NCBI GenBank assembly: GCA_945860205.1
Contig: CAMARK010000001.1
Location: 1 to 64,000 of the forward strand
Reading direction: 5' to 3'
Source of the DNA: Reyranella massiliensis 521
GTDB lineage: Bacteria > Pseudomonadota > Alphaproteobacteria > Reyranellales > Reyranellaceae
Length of the DNA stretch: 64,000 nucleotides
Shown: piece by piece, positions 1 to 7,274 of the stretch
Layout of the letters: the number at the start of each line of letters is the position of its first letter
How positions within the stretch are numbered: the stretch's first letter is position 1
Made by a program: the position numbers and the translations under genes
The notes under the pieces: model-generated
What the model was told of the DNA's origin: nothing
The model's database searches: none
The model's input: the letters and a program-made list of their open reading frames with translations, nothing else

Positions 1-54
1 ATGTTCCGCGAGCAGCCCGCCGGCGAGATCGCCGCGGTCTTGCGGACGCGGTGA
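1..54 (+). CDS. C-terminal end of an upstream gene (partial)
   Basis: The window opens inside an open frame that stops with TGA at 52-54 after 17 visible codons. The tail (…EIAAVLRTR) is too short to identify. The ATG at position 1 may be internal, since the gene probably begins outside the window. The last bases, GTGA, overlap the GTG start of the next gene by 4 bases. This suggests translational coupling and is the main reason to believe this frame is real. Confidence 0.45.
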   Translation: MFREQPAGEIAAVLRTR

Positions 55-1097
55 GCGCCCTGCGCCTGCTCCTTCTGGTCGGCCTGGTCCTGACGCTCGT
101 GGCGGTCGGGGTCGGCTGGTTCGTGTTCGCGCCGCTTAGGCCATCGCCCAGCGGGCCGAAGCCGGTCGGCCGGCTGGAGGTCACGCTGAAGGGCTCGCGC
201 GGCGAGACCCTGCCGATCACGGTCTGGTATCCCATCGCAAGTCCGCTCGATGCGCGCACGCCCACTCCCCTGATCCTGTACTCGCCCGGCTGGGGCGGAG
301 TGCGCACGCAGAACAGCATCCAGACCCAGAACCTCGCCAGTCACGGCTTCGTCGTCGTGGGCTGCGACGACCTCGCCAGCGACCCCGCCACCGATCCCGA
401 CCACGGCGTCGTCATGGACCTCGCATCCGATGCCGCGACTGCCGCCACGCTGGAGCGGTTCGGCCGCCACGTCGTTGGCCAAGCCGGCCGTCTCCTCGAC
501 ATTCTCGGTGCCCTCGAAGCCGGCCAGGTGCCGCTGCTTGCCGGCCGCGTCGACCTGCAGCGCGTCGGCGTGCTCGGCAATTCGATCGGCGGCGGCTCGG
601 GGTTGCAGGCCGCGTTGACGGACCCGCGCATCACCGCCGTGTTCAATCTCGACGGCGCGCTGGTCGGCCCGCCTGCCGCCCGGATCGGGACCGAGGCCTA
701 CTTCCTGCTGTCGAGCATCGAGGCCTTCCCGTCGGATGAAGAGCTCGCCTCGCCCGATCCCTTCGTCCGTCGCTACTCGCAGATCAGCGCCATGGACATT
801 CCGGGCAACAGGCGCCGCATGGAACGACCAGGCAGCTACTGGGTACAACTGCCCAAGGTCCAGCATATCGATCTCACCGACGCGTTGTACGCGCGTTCGA
901 GGCGGACGATGTTTCGCACCAACGCCCAGCGGCGCGCCGTGAACACGGCGATCCAGGCCTTCGAAGTCGCCTTCTTCCGAAGCGCTCTTCTGGGCGAGCA
1001 CGCGCCGCTGCTTGGCCTGCTTGGCCGCAACGATCAGACCGTTCGCTGGATCAGCCCAACCTCGCCGCCGCCGGGTACCGCCAGCGCGCGGCAATAG
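51..1097 (+). CDS. Exported alpha/beta hydrolase, dienelactone/PAF-acetylhydrolase-like
   Basis: A 348-residue serine hydrolase with one N-terminal hydrophobic segment (about residues 4-27), so probably exported or membrane-anchored. The nucleophile elbow GNSIGG places the catalytic serine at residue 178. The strand ending NLDG gives the likely acid (D201), and QHIDLTD near residue 273 the likely histidine. The sequence YSPGWGG before the elbow fits the oxyanion region of chlorophyllase/PAF-acetylhydrolase-type enzymes. The GTG start overlaps the stop of the preceding frame. Its 3' end overlaps the convergent phosphopantetheinyl transferase by 64 bases. The substrate cannot be read from the sequence. 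Confidence 0.75.
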   Translation: MSALRLLLLVGLVLTLVAVGVGWFVFAPLRPSPSGPKPVGRLEVTLKGSRGETLPITVWYPIASPLDARTPTPLILYSPGWGGVRTQNSIQTQNLASHGFVVVGCDDLASDPATDPDHGVVMDLASDAATAATLERFGRHVVGQAGRLLDILGALEAGQVPLLAGRVDLQRVGVLGNSIGGGSGLQAALTDPRITAVFNLDGALVGPPAARIGTEAYFLLSSIEAFPSDEELASPDPFVRRYSQISAMDIPGNRRRMERPGSYWVQLPKVQHIDLTDALYARSRRTMFRTNAQRRAVNTAIQAFEVAFFRSALLGEHAPLLGLLGRNDQTVRWISPTSPPPGTASARQ

Positions 1098-1705
1098 CCG
1101 CCTGTCGTCTGGTACAGCCACCACCTCAGCGGCGCACCCTCGGGTGCAACGACCATGGTCGGCGGCGATGTCGCGATCGACACGTCGAACGTCTCGAGCG
1201 GGATCGAGAGGCCCTTGCCGATCGCCTTCACGACGGCCTCCTTGAGGGTCCAGATGCGGAAGAAGGCCAGGAGCTGCTCCTTCGGCGGCCCTACGCTTTC
1301 GATCGCGGCGACTTCGTTCGGGTGGAAGTAGCGCCGCGCCAGGTCGAGGTGATCGAGCGGGCGGACGCATTCGATGTCGATGCCGATCTCACGTTGGTCG
1401 CTCACGGCGAGCACGGCCTGGTCGCCTGAGTGACTGAGGCTGAAGTGCACGGACGGATGATCGGCGAGCCTCGGTTTGCCGAACGCGTTCTGGACGAAGA
1501 CGAGCGCGCGGGGATCGACGCCCAGGTGCTCGCCGAGCAGGGCGCGAAGACGCGCCCTGCCGGCCACGAAGCGGTGCCGAAGTTGAGCTGTAACGAAGCT
1601 CCGGCCACGTGCCTTCTCGTCCTCCGACAGCAGCGCCTCGGCAGGCTCGAAGGACAGCGAGGCCGCTTCCAGGCTCCACGCCCACACCATGACTTGATCT
1701 CTCAT
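1034..1705 (-). CDS. 4'-phosphopantetheinyl transferase, Sfp type
   Basis: A 223-residue enzyme that would move the phosphopantetheine arm of CoA onto a carrier-protein serine. It carries the family hallmarks: FSLSHSGD (88-95), the metal-binding GIDIE (108-112, Asp110 and Glu112) and WTLKEA (152-157) with the base Glu and Lys. Length and pseudo-dimeric layout match Sfp/EntD-type rather than the short AcpS type. The frame stays open upstream, but ATG at 1705 lies 4 bases after the GST stop and begins a normal Sfp N-terminus, so the longer frame is rejected. It is the last gene of a minus-strand set with a GST and an acyl-CoA dehydrogenase. No polyketide or peptide synthase is in the window, so its carrier protein is unknown. 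Confidence 0.88.
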   Translation of the reverse strand: MRDQVMVWAWSLEAASLSFEPAEALLSEDEKARGRSFVTAQLRHRFVAGRARLRALLGEHLGVDPRALVFVQNAFGKPRLADHPSVHFSLSHSGDQAVLAVSDQREIGIDIECVRPLDHLDLARRYFHPNEVAAIESVGPPKEQLLAFFRIWTLKEAVVKAIGKGLSIPLETFDVSIATSPPTMVVAPEGAPLRWWLYQTTGGYCRALAVPGGGEVGLIQRTV

Positions 1706-1709
1706 GGCG

Positions 1710-2714
1710 TCACGCAAGGGCGCGCAGGCAACCGGCTTCCTCGAGCACCGGGTCGAGCCGCTGGCGGACCGACGCCGGCAGCGCGGCCAGGCGCTTGCGG
1801 AGCGCGTCGAAGCATTTGCCCTGGTAGCGGAAGGGCGCCTGCGCATAGGGACGGCCGAGCAGCTCGACCTCGAAGGACGAGGCCCCCTCCTGCAGGGCGC
1901 GGGCGTTGGCGGCGAGGAACGGCAGGTAGGTCTGTCCCGCATGCTTCAGCAACGCCGCGATGCCCTGGGGCAACGGCGCCGCGGCGTCGATCCACGCGCC
2001 CTCGACGCCCGAGGCATCGTCGAGGCGCATCAGCCAGCAGAAGACATCGGGCGCGCGGGCGCGCATCTCGGCGGCGGGCGTCGGATCGACCGACAGGATC
2101 TGGAGCTGGCCGTAGAAGCCGAAGTCAGCCAGCGACGGCCGCGAGCCCAGCAGGAACGGCATGGTCCTCACATGGCGATCGAGCGTGTCGAGCACGAAGC
2201 GGTAGCTCTCCTCGATGACCGGCCGGTTCTGCTCGGTGCAGCCGACCATGGCCATGCGCCCGACCTGGCGGTCGTTGAAAGCCTGCATCTCACCGCGCCG
2301 CCTGGTCTCTTCCATGACGGGATCGCGCGAGCTCACGACCCAGAGCTGGGCGAAGTCGCGGTCGGCGGGGTAGTACCAGCGGTAATGGAACATCATCTTG
2401 GTGATCCATTCGTCGCCGAAGTCTTCCAGAAGATCGCTGAGATAGGCGAGGCCGGGGTCGTCGGGGATCACCGAGCGCTGGCCTGGATGCTCGCGTTCGA
2501 GCGCATAGGCGAGCGGTGTCGAATCGTTCATCACCCTTCCGTCGGGAAAGCCGAGCACCGGGATGACCGGCGGCAATCCCGCTGCTACCGCGACATCGCG
2601 CGGGTTGCCGGTGGCGTGCCAGACGAAGGGCAGCCGGCGATAGCGCATTAGCGCCCGCATCTTCACCGAGTAGGGTGACGGGTCGAACCCATGCAATTGA
2701 TAGACGCCGCTCAC
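1710..2714 (-). CDS. Glutathione S-transferase-like protein
   Basis: A 334-residue protein with an N-terminal thioredoxin-fold domain: SPYS near 13-16, a cis-Pro region VIPVLG at 50-55, and the glutathione-gamma-glutamyl contact NDSTP at 63-67. A helical C-terminal domain includes RPSLADFGFYGQL, typical of GST C-domains. It is longer than a standard GST (about 210 residues), with an extra C-terminal helical region. The GTG start at 2714 overlaps the acyl-CoA dehydrogenase stop by 4 bases (GTGA), so the two are probably co-translated. Catalysis on a CoA- or xenobiotic-derived electrophile is an inference from context only. Confidence 0.75.
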   Translation of the reverse strand: MSGVYQLHGFDPSPYSVKMRALMRYRRLPFVWHATGNPRDVAVAAGLPPVIPVLGFPDGRVMNDSTPLAYALEREHPGQRSVIPDDPGLAYLSDLLEDFGDEWITKMMFHYRWYYPADRDFAQLWVVSSRDPVMEETRRRGEMQAFNDRQVGRMAMVGCTEQNRPVIEESYRFVLDTLDRHVRTMPFLLGSRPSLADFGFYGQLQILSVDPTPAAEMRARAPDVFCWLMRLDDASGVEGAWIDAAAPLPQGIAALLKHAGQTYLPFLAANARALQEGASSFEVELLGRPYAQAPFRYQGKCFDALRKRLAALPASVRQRLDPVLEEAGCLRALA

Positions 2715-3919
2715 AGCCCAAGTACCGCCTTGGCGATGATGTTGCGCTGGACCTCGTTGGAGCCGGCGTAGATCGAGGCCGCGCGGTTGTTGAGGTAGAG
2801 CGGCATCGCGGTGATGCCCCACTCCGGCGTCACGGTCGGCGCATTGTGGCCGAGCAGCCGCGCCTCGGGCTCGAAGGGCGCGGCGTACCAGGCCAGCGCC
2901 TCGATCCCGAGATCGTCGATCTTCTGCGAGGTCTCGCTGCCGCGGATCTTCATCGACGACGAGGCGGCCCCCGGATTGCGGCCCTTGCTGAGGTCGGACA
3001 GCACCTGCAGCTCGATCATCTCCAGCGCCTGGATGTCCATCTCCGCCTCGGCCAGCCGCTCGGCAAAGCTGCGGTCGGTCGCGAGCTTGCCCGAGCCGTC
3101 GGCCGCCTCTTCACGGACGATGCGGCGCAGGTCGTCGAGCCTCGCATAGAGGTTGGGCGTATAGGCCTCGCCGCCGCGCTCGAACTCGAGCAGGTACTTG
3201 GCCACCGTCCAGCCGGCATTCTCCGGGCCGATGCGGTTGGCCACCGGCGTCCGCACATTATCGAAGAAGACCTGGTTGACCTCGTGGTCGCCGGCCAGGG
3301 TCACGATCGGCTTCACCGTGAGGCCCGGCACCTCCATCGAGTCGATCAGCACGAAGGAAATGCCGTCCTGCGGCTTGCCTTCCGTGGCCGTGCGCACCAG
3401 GCAGAACATGTGGTTCGCCACATGCGCGCCGGTGGTCCAGATCTTGGTGCCATTGATCACATAGTTGTCACCGTCGCGCACTGCGCGGGTCTTCAGGCTG
3501 GCAAGGTCGGAGCCCGAGCCCGGCTCGGAGTAGCCTTGGCAGAAGACGATGTCGCCCGCCACGATGCCCGGCAGGTACTTGGCCTTCTGCTCCGGCGTGC
3601 CGTACTTCATGATGACGGGCCCGACCATGCGGAGCCCCATGGCGAAAATGCGCGGCGCATCGACGGCGGTGCACTCGCGCGAGAAGATGTAGCGCTGGGT
3701 GGCACTCCAGCCGGTGCCGCCGTGCTCCCGGGGCCAGCTCGGCGCCGACCAGCCCTGGCGGGCCAGCACCTTGTGCCAGCGCACACCGGCTGCAAAGTCG
3801 GCGAAGACGCCGCCGGTCTTGCGGCCGGCCTCGCGCAGGTCCTCCGTCAGACTGTCGTCGAGGAAGCGGCGGACCTCGCCGCGAAAGGCCTCGTCCTGGG
3901 CGCTGAGTGCTAGATCCAC
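2711..3919 (-). CDS. Acyl-CoA dehydrogenase
   Basis: A 402-residue FAD enzyme that oxidises an acyl-CoA to the trans-2-enoyl-CoA. The FAD/substrate signature YSEPGSGSDLASL lies near residue 130, followed by INGTKIWTTGAH and, at the C-terminus, the helix with YAGSNEVQRNIIAKAVLGL. The frame can be read to 3985, but that extension only translates a tandem repeat (CGQTD twice). GTG at 3919 has GGAGC upstream and starts the usual N-terminal helix, so it is preferred. First gene of a probable operon with the GST-like and PPTase genes. Chain-length specificity cannot be told. Confidence 0.88.
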   Translation of the reverse strand: MDLALSAQDEAFRGEVRRFLDDSLTEDLREAGRKTGGVFADFAAGVRWHKVLARQGWSAPSWPREHGGTGWSATQRYIFSRECTAVDAPRIFAMGLRMVGPVIMKYGTPEQKAKYLPGIVAGDIVFCQGYSEPGSGSDLASLKTRAVRDGDNYVINGTKIWTTGAHVANHMFCLVRTATEGKPQDGISFVLIDSMEVPGLTVKPIVTLAGDHEVNQVFFDNVRTPVANRIGPENAGWTVAKYLLEFERGGEAYTPNLYARLDDLRRIVREEAADGSGKLATDRSFAERLAEAEMDIQALEMIELQVLSDLSKGRNPGAASSSMKIRGSETSQKIDDLGIEALAWYAAPFEPEARLLGHNAPTVTPEWGITAMPLYLNNRAASIYAGSNEVQRNIIAKAVLGL

Positions 3920-3930
3920 GGGCTTGCTCC

Positions 3931-3966
3931 GGTCAGTCTGTCCACATAGGTCGGTCTGTCCACAGA
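3931..3966. repeat. Two tandem 18-bp repeats in the acyl-CoA dehydrogenase leader
   Basis: GGTCAGTCTGTCCACATA is followed directly by GGTCGGTCTGTCCACAGA, with 15 of 18 positions identical. The pair lies 12-47 bases upstream of the GTG start of the acyl-CoA dehydrogenase, where a promoter or operator would sit. GGTC(A/G)GTC-type motifs are common in TetR/FadR-family operators, so a binding site for a fatty-acid-type repressor is a reasonable guess. The repeats are seen directly; the function is inferred. Confidence 0.6.
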
Positions 3967-4085
3967 GGCTAGCGGTGGCCGCCATCGGCCGTCCAGAGCG
4001 CGGCTGACAGAGGCTTCCGACGGGCGGTATGGTTTGTGCTTAGATCATGATGTCGGTTGATGACAGCGTTGGTTGGAGGTCGGCC

Positions 4086-5003
4086 ATGCGTATGTTGCTC
4101 TCCCTGCTTGTACTCCTGTCCCTCGCCCTGCCGGCAGCTGCGCAGGAGCGCAAGGAAGTCGACATGGCCCTGGTGATGGCCATCGACATCTCGGGCAGCG
4201 TCGACCCTGACGAGGCCCGCCTGCAACGCCAGGGCTATGTCGAAGCCTTCAGCGACCCCGTGATCGTAAAAGCCATCCTGGGCGGCAACCACGGCCGCAT
4301 CGCCGTCGCCTACTTCGAATGGGCCGACTCCTACGTCCAGAAGCTCCTCGTCGACTGGACCCTTCTCGACTCCGAGGCGGCCATCCGCGACTTCACCGCC
4401 CGCCTCGCCCGCGCGCCGATCTCGATCGCGCGCCGCACTTCGATCAGCGGCGCCATCCGCTATGCCATCCCGCTGTTCGGCCGCGCCCCTTTCGACACCG
4501 AGCGCAAGGTGCTCGACATCTCGGGCGACGGCTCGAACAACGACGGCGGCCTGGTCACCGACCTGCGGCACGACGCGCTGAAGGAGCGCATCGTGATCAA
4601 TGGCCTGCCGATCATGAACGACCGGCCCAACCCCTACGGCTTCCCGAGCGAAACCGACCTCGACAAATACTACCTCCATTGCGTGATCGGCGGCCCGCGC
4701 TCCTTCGTCGAGGTCGCCATCAACTTCGAGGACTTCCCCCGCGCCGTGCGCAAGAAGCTCCTCCAGGAAGTGGCCGACATCGGGCCCCGGCTCGAGTACG
4801 GCCACGACTTCGACATTGGCGATCTCGGCGTGCCCGCAGGCCGCGACGGCGTGCAACTCGCTCAGACCGCACCGCGCCGTGCCAGCGGCCCTCCAGAGGA
4901 CTACACGCGCTTCGTGCGGCCCGAGTACGAGCTGGGCTGCGACGTCGGCGAGCGCCGCAGCCGCGAATTCTGGCAGCGCCGCTTCGGAGTCACGCCGGAC
5001 TGA
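4086..5003 (+). CDS. DUF1194 protein, secreted von Willebrand A-like
   Basis: A 305-residue protein with a clear signal peptide (MRMLLSLLVLLSLALPAAAQ) and a vWA-like fold. The MIDAS metal-site motif DISGS is at residues 34-38, and LDISGDGSNNDGG recurs later. These match DUF1194, a family of periplasmic or secreted proteins of unknown function frequent in alphaproteobacteria. ATG at 4086 is chosen over the upstream in-frame ATGs because GGAGG sits just before it and the signal peptide begins there. It stands alone, with the acyl-CoA dehydrogenase operon divergent on its left. Confidence 0.85.
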   Translation: MRMLLSLLVLLSLALPAAAQERKEVDMALVMAIDISGSVDPDEARLQRQGYVEAFSDPVIVKAILGGNHGRIAVAYFEWADSYVQKLLVDWTLLDSEAAIRDFTARLARAPISIARRTSISGAIRYAIPLFGRAPFDTERKVLDISGDGSNNDGGLVTDLRHDALKERIVINGLPIMNDRPNPYGFPSETDLDKYYLHCVIGGPRSFVEVAINFEDFPRAVRKKLLQEVADIGPRLEYGHDFDIGDLGVPAGRDGVQLAQTAPRRASGPPEDYTRFVRPEYELGCDVGERRSREFWQRRFGVTPD

Positions 5004-5035
5004 CGGCTTCCTATCCTGCGCGGCCCTCCGCCGTC

Positions 5036-5536
5036 TCAAGCGTCTGATCCCTCTGCCTTTTCCGCCGATTCCGCGGCCTCGGAATGGGAAACATCGTGGG
5101 ACATCTTTTCGCCGGCCCGCCGGTCGAAATAGTCGAGCACTCGGATGGAGGCGAGGTGGGTGAACGTCCGCCGCCAGCCGACCTCCAGCCCCTTGTAGTA
5201 GACGGTGCGCAACTCGCCCTCCCGGACGATCGCCATCAGCCTGTCCTCGATGATGTCGCGACGCTGCAGCTGGATGGCGTCCCAGCGCGCGCGAAACCTC
5301 TTGTCCCGCTGGCGCCAGCGGTAGACGGTCGACAGCGGCACCCCGGTCCGCTTGGCGGCCAAGCTGACCTCGCCGCACAGGCGGAAGTGGCGGAGAAAAA
5401 ACACCTTGAGCCGCGGCGCGGTGCGCCGCCTCGCCGGATCGCGCAGCGCCCGGGTCAGCACCGCCGCGGCATTCCAGGATGGCGCCTCCTTCGTCGCCGG
5501 GCCACCCGGCAGTTCCGAAACTTCCCAGCTATCCAT
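5036..5536 (-). CDS. Helix-turn-helix protein of unknown role
   Basis: A 166-residue protein with a central homeodomain-like helix-turn-helix (about residues 50-80: LCGEVSLAAKRTGVPLSTVYRWR) and a charged region behind it. The layout recalls phage terminase small subunits and transposase-like HTH proteins that pair a Trp-Arg-rich recognition helix with a basic tail. No terminase large subunit or transposase is adjacent, so it may be a lone regulator or a domesticated remnant. The C-terminus is acidic and rich in Ala and Glu. Convergent with the DUF1194 gene. I do not recognise a named family. Confidence 0.65.
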   Translation of the reverse strand: MDSWEVSELPGGPATKEAPSWNAAAVLTRALRDPARRRTAPRLKVFFLRHFRLCGEVSLAAKRTGVPLSTVYRWRQRDKRFRARWDAIQLQRRDIIEDRLMAIVREGELRTVYYKGLEVGWRRTFTHLASIRVLDYFDRRAGEKMSHDVSHSEAAESAEKAEGSDA

Positions 5537-5630
5537 GGCCTTCCTTCCTTTCGTTGGATCGGATCGTAGAACGGATTAGTACATTCCTATCCTTTCGTCA
5601 ATACCTGCCGCAGCCGACGGACGCGCTTCG

Positions 5631-6578
5631 TCAAGGCCGGCGCCCGCGTGACGGCCGCAGGCGGGCGACGATGCCTATGGTGATCAGCAGGCCGGCAGTG
5701 ACCAGCACCAGCCCGGCGATCTGAAGCGGGCCCGGGACCTCGCCCACGATCGGAATGCCGACCAGGACCGAGATCGCCGGCACGATGGCGGGAAACAACA
5801 CGGCGCGACTGACGCCCAGCAGGACGACCGCCTGGCTGTAGGCGACCATCGTAACGATGCCCTGCAGCCCACCTTGGACCAGCCCCTGAAAGGCCAGCGT
5901 GCCGAGCGGCAAGGCAAGCAGATGGCCCGTTCCTTTCCACGCAAGATAGACCGGCGTGGCGATCACCATCGACAGCACGGCAACCACCGCGGTGGCGCGC
6001 AACGCGGAGAGCCGCCAGTGGCGCAGCAGAAGGGTGAAGCCGGCCCACAGCAGGCTGGACGCAAAGAACAGCAGATCGCCCAACCAGGCATGCCCGCCCG
6101 TGTCGGCCGCCGATTGCAGGATTCCGTCCCAGCCGATCAATCCGATACCGAACAAAACGACGGCGGCGCCGGCCAGGTGGGCGCGACCGAGGCGTTCGCG
6201 CAGGAAGATCGCGGCGCCGATGGTACTGACGATGGTCACGGTCGAGGGGGCGATGATCGCGCCGTGCGCCAGCGGCGCGAACTGGTAGCCGCCGGTCTGC
6301 AGCAGCGCGAACGGCGCGCCGCCCAGCAGCGTGAGAACGAGGGCGCGTCCGAGACCGATGCCGGCCAGAGTCGGCAGGCCCCAGTAAAGCAGCAGCGGCA
6401 GCATGATCGCCCCGGCGAAGAGATAGCGGGCAAAGATCAGGTCGGCCGCATCGAGGCCGCCGACGATGCCGGCGCGCGCAGCGGCGAACGACAGCGAGGC
6501 TCCCAGCGCCATGGTGAGCCCCGACAGAATGCCCCAGCGCTGGCGTCGTGCCCATTCTGCCTCCGCCGCCTGCGACAT
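5631..6578 (-). CDS. EamA/DMT-family membrane transporter
   Basis: A 315-residue integral membrane protein with about ten hydrophobic segments arranged as two EamA repeats. LIFARYLFAGAIMLPLLL marks the first repeat and a matching LQGIVTMVAYSQAVVLLGVS the second. Members of the drug/metabolite transporter superfamily export amino acids, metabolites or drugs; the substrate here is unknown. It is divergent from a TetR-family regulator with 78 bases between the starts, and a palindrome lies in that gap. Control of this exporter by that regulator is the simplest reading. Confidence 0.85.
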   Translation of the reverse strand: MSQAAEAEWARRQRWGILSGLTMALGASLSFAAARAGIVGGLDAADLIFARYLFAGAIMLPLLLYWGLPTLAGIGLGRALVLTLLGGAPFALLQTGGYQFAPLAHGAIIAPSTVTIVSTIGAAIFLRERLGRAHLAGAAVVLFGIGLIGWDGILQSAADTGGHAWLGDLLFFASSLLWAGFTLLLRHWRLSALRATAVVAVLSMVIATPVYLAWKGTGHLLALPLGTLAFQGLVQGGLQGIVTMVAYSQAVVLLGVSRAVLFPAIVPAISVLVGIPIVGEVPGPLQIAGLVLVTAGLLITIGIVARLRPSRGRRP

Positions 6579-6615
6579 GACACGGCGGTAGCACGGCCGC
6601 GACGGTATCCATAGT

Positions 6616-6639
6616 ATTTTGTAGCGAACGATCTAAAAT
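6616..6639. promoter_or_regulatory. Candidate TetR-family operator between divergent genes
   Basis: An imperfect 24-bp dyad, ATTTT…CGaaCG…AAAAT, with matched 5-bp ends and a CG-nn-CG core, centred in the 78-base gap between the EamA transporter and the TetR regulator. Size and symmetry are what a TetR dimer uses. The site could control both promoters and, through the TetR gene, the selenoprotein operon. The dyad is seen; the binding is inferred. Confidence 0.5.
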
Positions 6640-6656
6640 CATGCTTTGGTGACGGA

Positions 6657-7271
6657 ATGGGCCGCCTGAAGGAATTCGACGAAGCCAAAGCCATCGACGG
6701 CGCCGTCGATTGCTTCTGGGCGCGCGGCTACGAGGCAACCTCGGTGCGCGATCTTGCGGAACACATGGGCATCGGCGGCGCCAGCCTCTACAACGCCTAC
6801 GGCGGCAAGCGCGCCCTGTTCGTCAAGGCGCTGGAGCGTTACGCCGACCGCTCGTCGCGCGAGCGCATCGCCCGGCTGGAAGCCGGCGGACGGCCGAAGC
6901 GGGCGATCGAGGCCTTTCTCGCGGAGATCATCGAGAAGTCCCTGAACGATCGCGCGCGCAAGGGCTGCCTGCTGGTCAACTCGGCGCTCGACGTGGCGCC
7001 GCACGATGCCGAAATCGGCAAGGTGGTCGCCGGCTACCTCGACGAAATCCGTGCCTTCTTCCAGCGCAACATCGAGGCCGGCCGCCGTGCCGGCCAGATG
7101 CCGCGCAATCTCGATGCCGTCACCGTGTCCGCCCATCTGCTGGGTGTCCTGCTGGGGATCCGGGTGCTGGCACGCACCAGGCCCGACCGCACGCTCCTCG
7201 AAAGCATCGCGCGCCCGGCGCTCGACCTGCTGACCCACGGCAAGCCCGCCCCGTCCCGAACGAAGGAATAG
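6657..7271 (+). CDS. TetR/AcrR-family transcriptional regulator
   Basis: A 204-residue repressor-type protein with the N-terminal TetR helix-turn-helix (residues about 10-55). The recognition region reads VRDLAEHMGIGGASLYNAYGGK, where most family members have …SLYxHFxxK. RKGCLLVNSALD and a helical C-terminal ligand domain resemble the TetR_C group of YcdC/AcuR-like regulators. It stops 3 bases before the ATG of the peroxiredoxin-like gene, so the two are co-transcribed, and it is divergent from the EamA transporter. Its inducer may be an electrophile or oxidant that the peroxiredoxin-like protein handles; that is an inference from context. Confidence 0.88.
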   Translation: MGRLKEFDEAKAIDGAVDCFWARGYEATSVRDLAEHMGIGGASLYNAYGGKRALFVKALERYADRSSRERIARLEAGGRPKRAIEAFLAEIIEKSLNDRARKGCLLVNSALDVAPHDAEIGKVVAGYLDEIRAFFQRNIEAGRRAGQMPRNLDAVTVSAHLLGVLLGIRVLARTRPDRTLLESIARPALDLLTHGKPAPSRTKE

Positions 7272-7274
7272 ATC

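Noticed and set aside
3920-3985. N-terminal extension of the acyl-CoA dehydrogenase to 3985
   Set aside because: It only translates the 18-bp tandem repeat. GTG 3919 has GGAGC at the right distance and starts the conserved helix.
3969-5378. A 469-codon minus-strand frame over DUF1194
   Set aside because: Shadow of DUF1194, which has a signal peptide, MIDAS motif and a good ribosome site on the plus strand.
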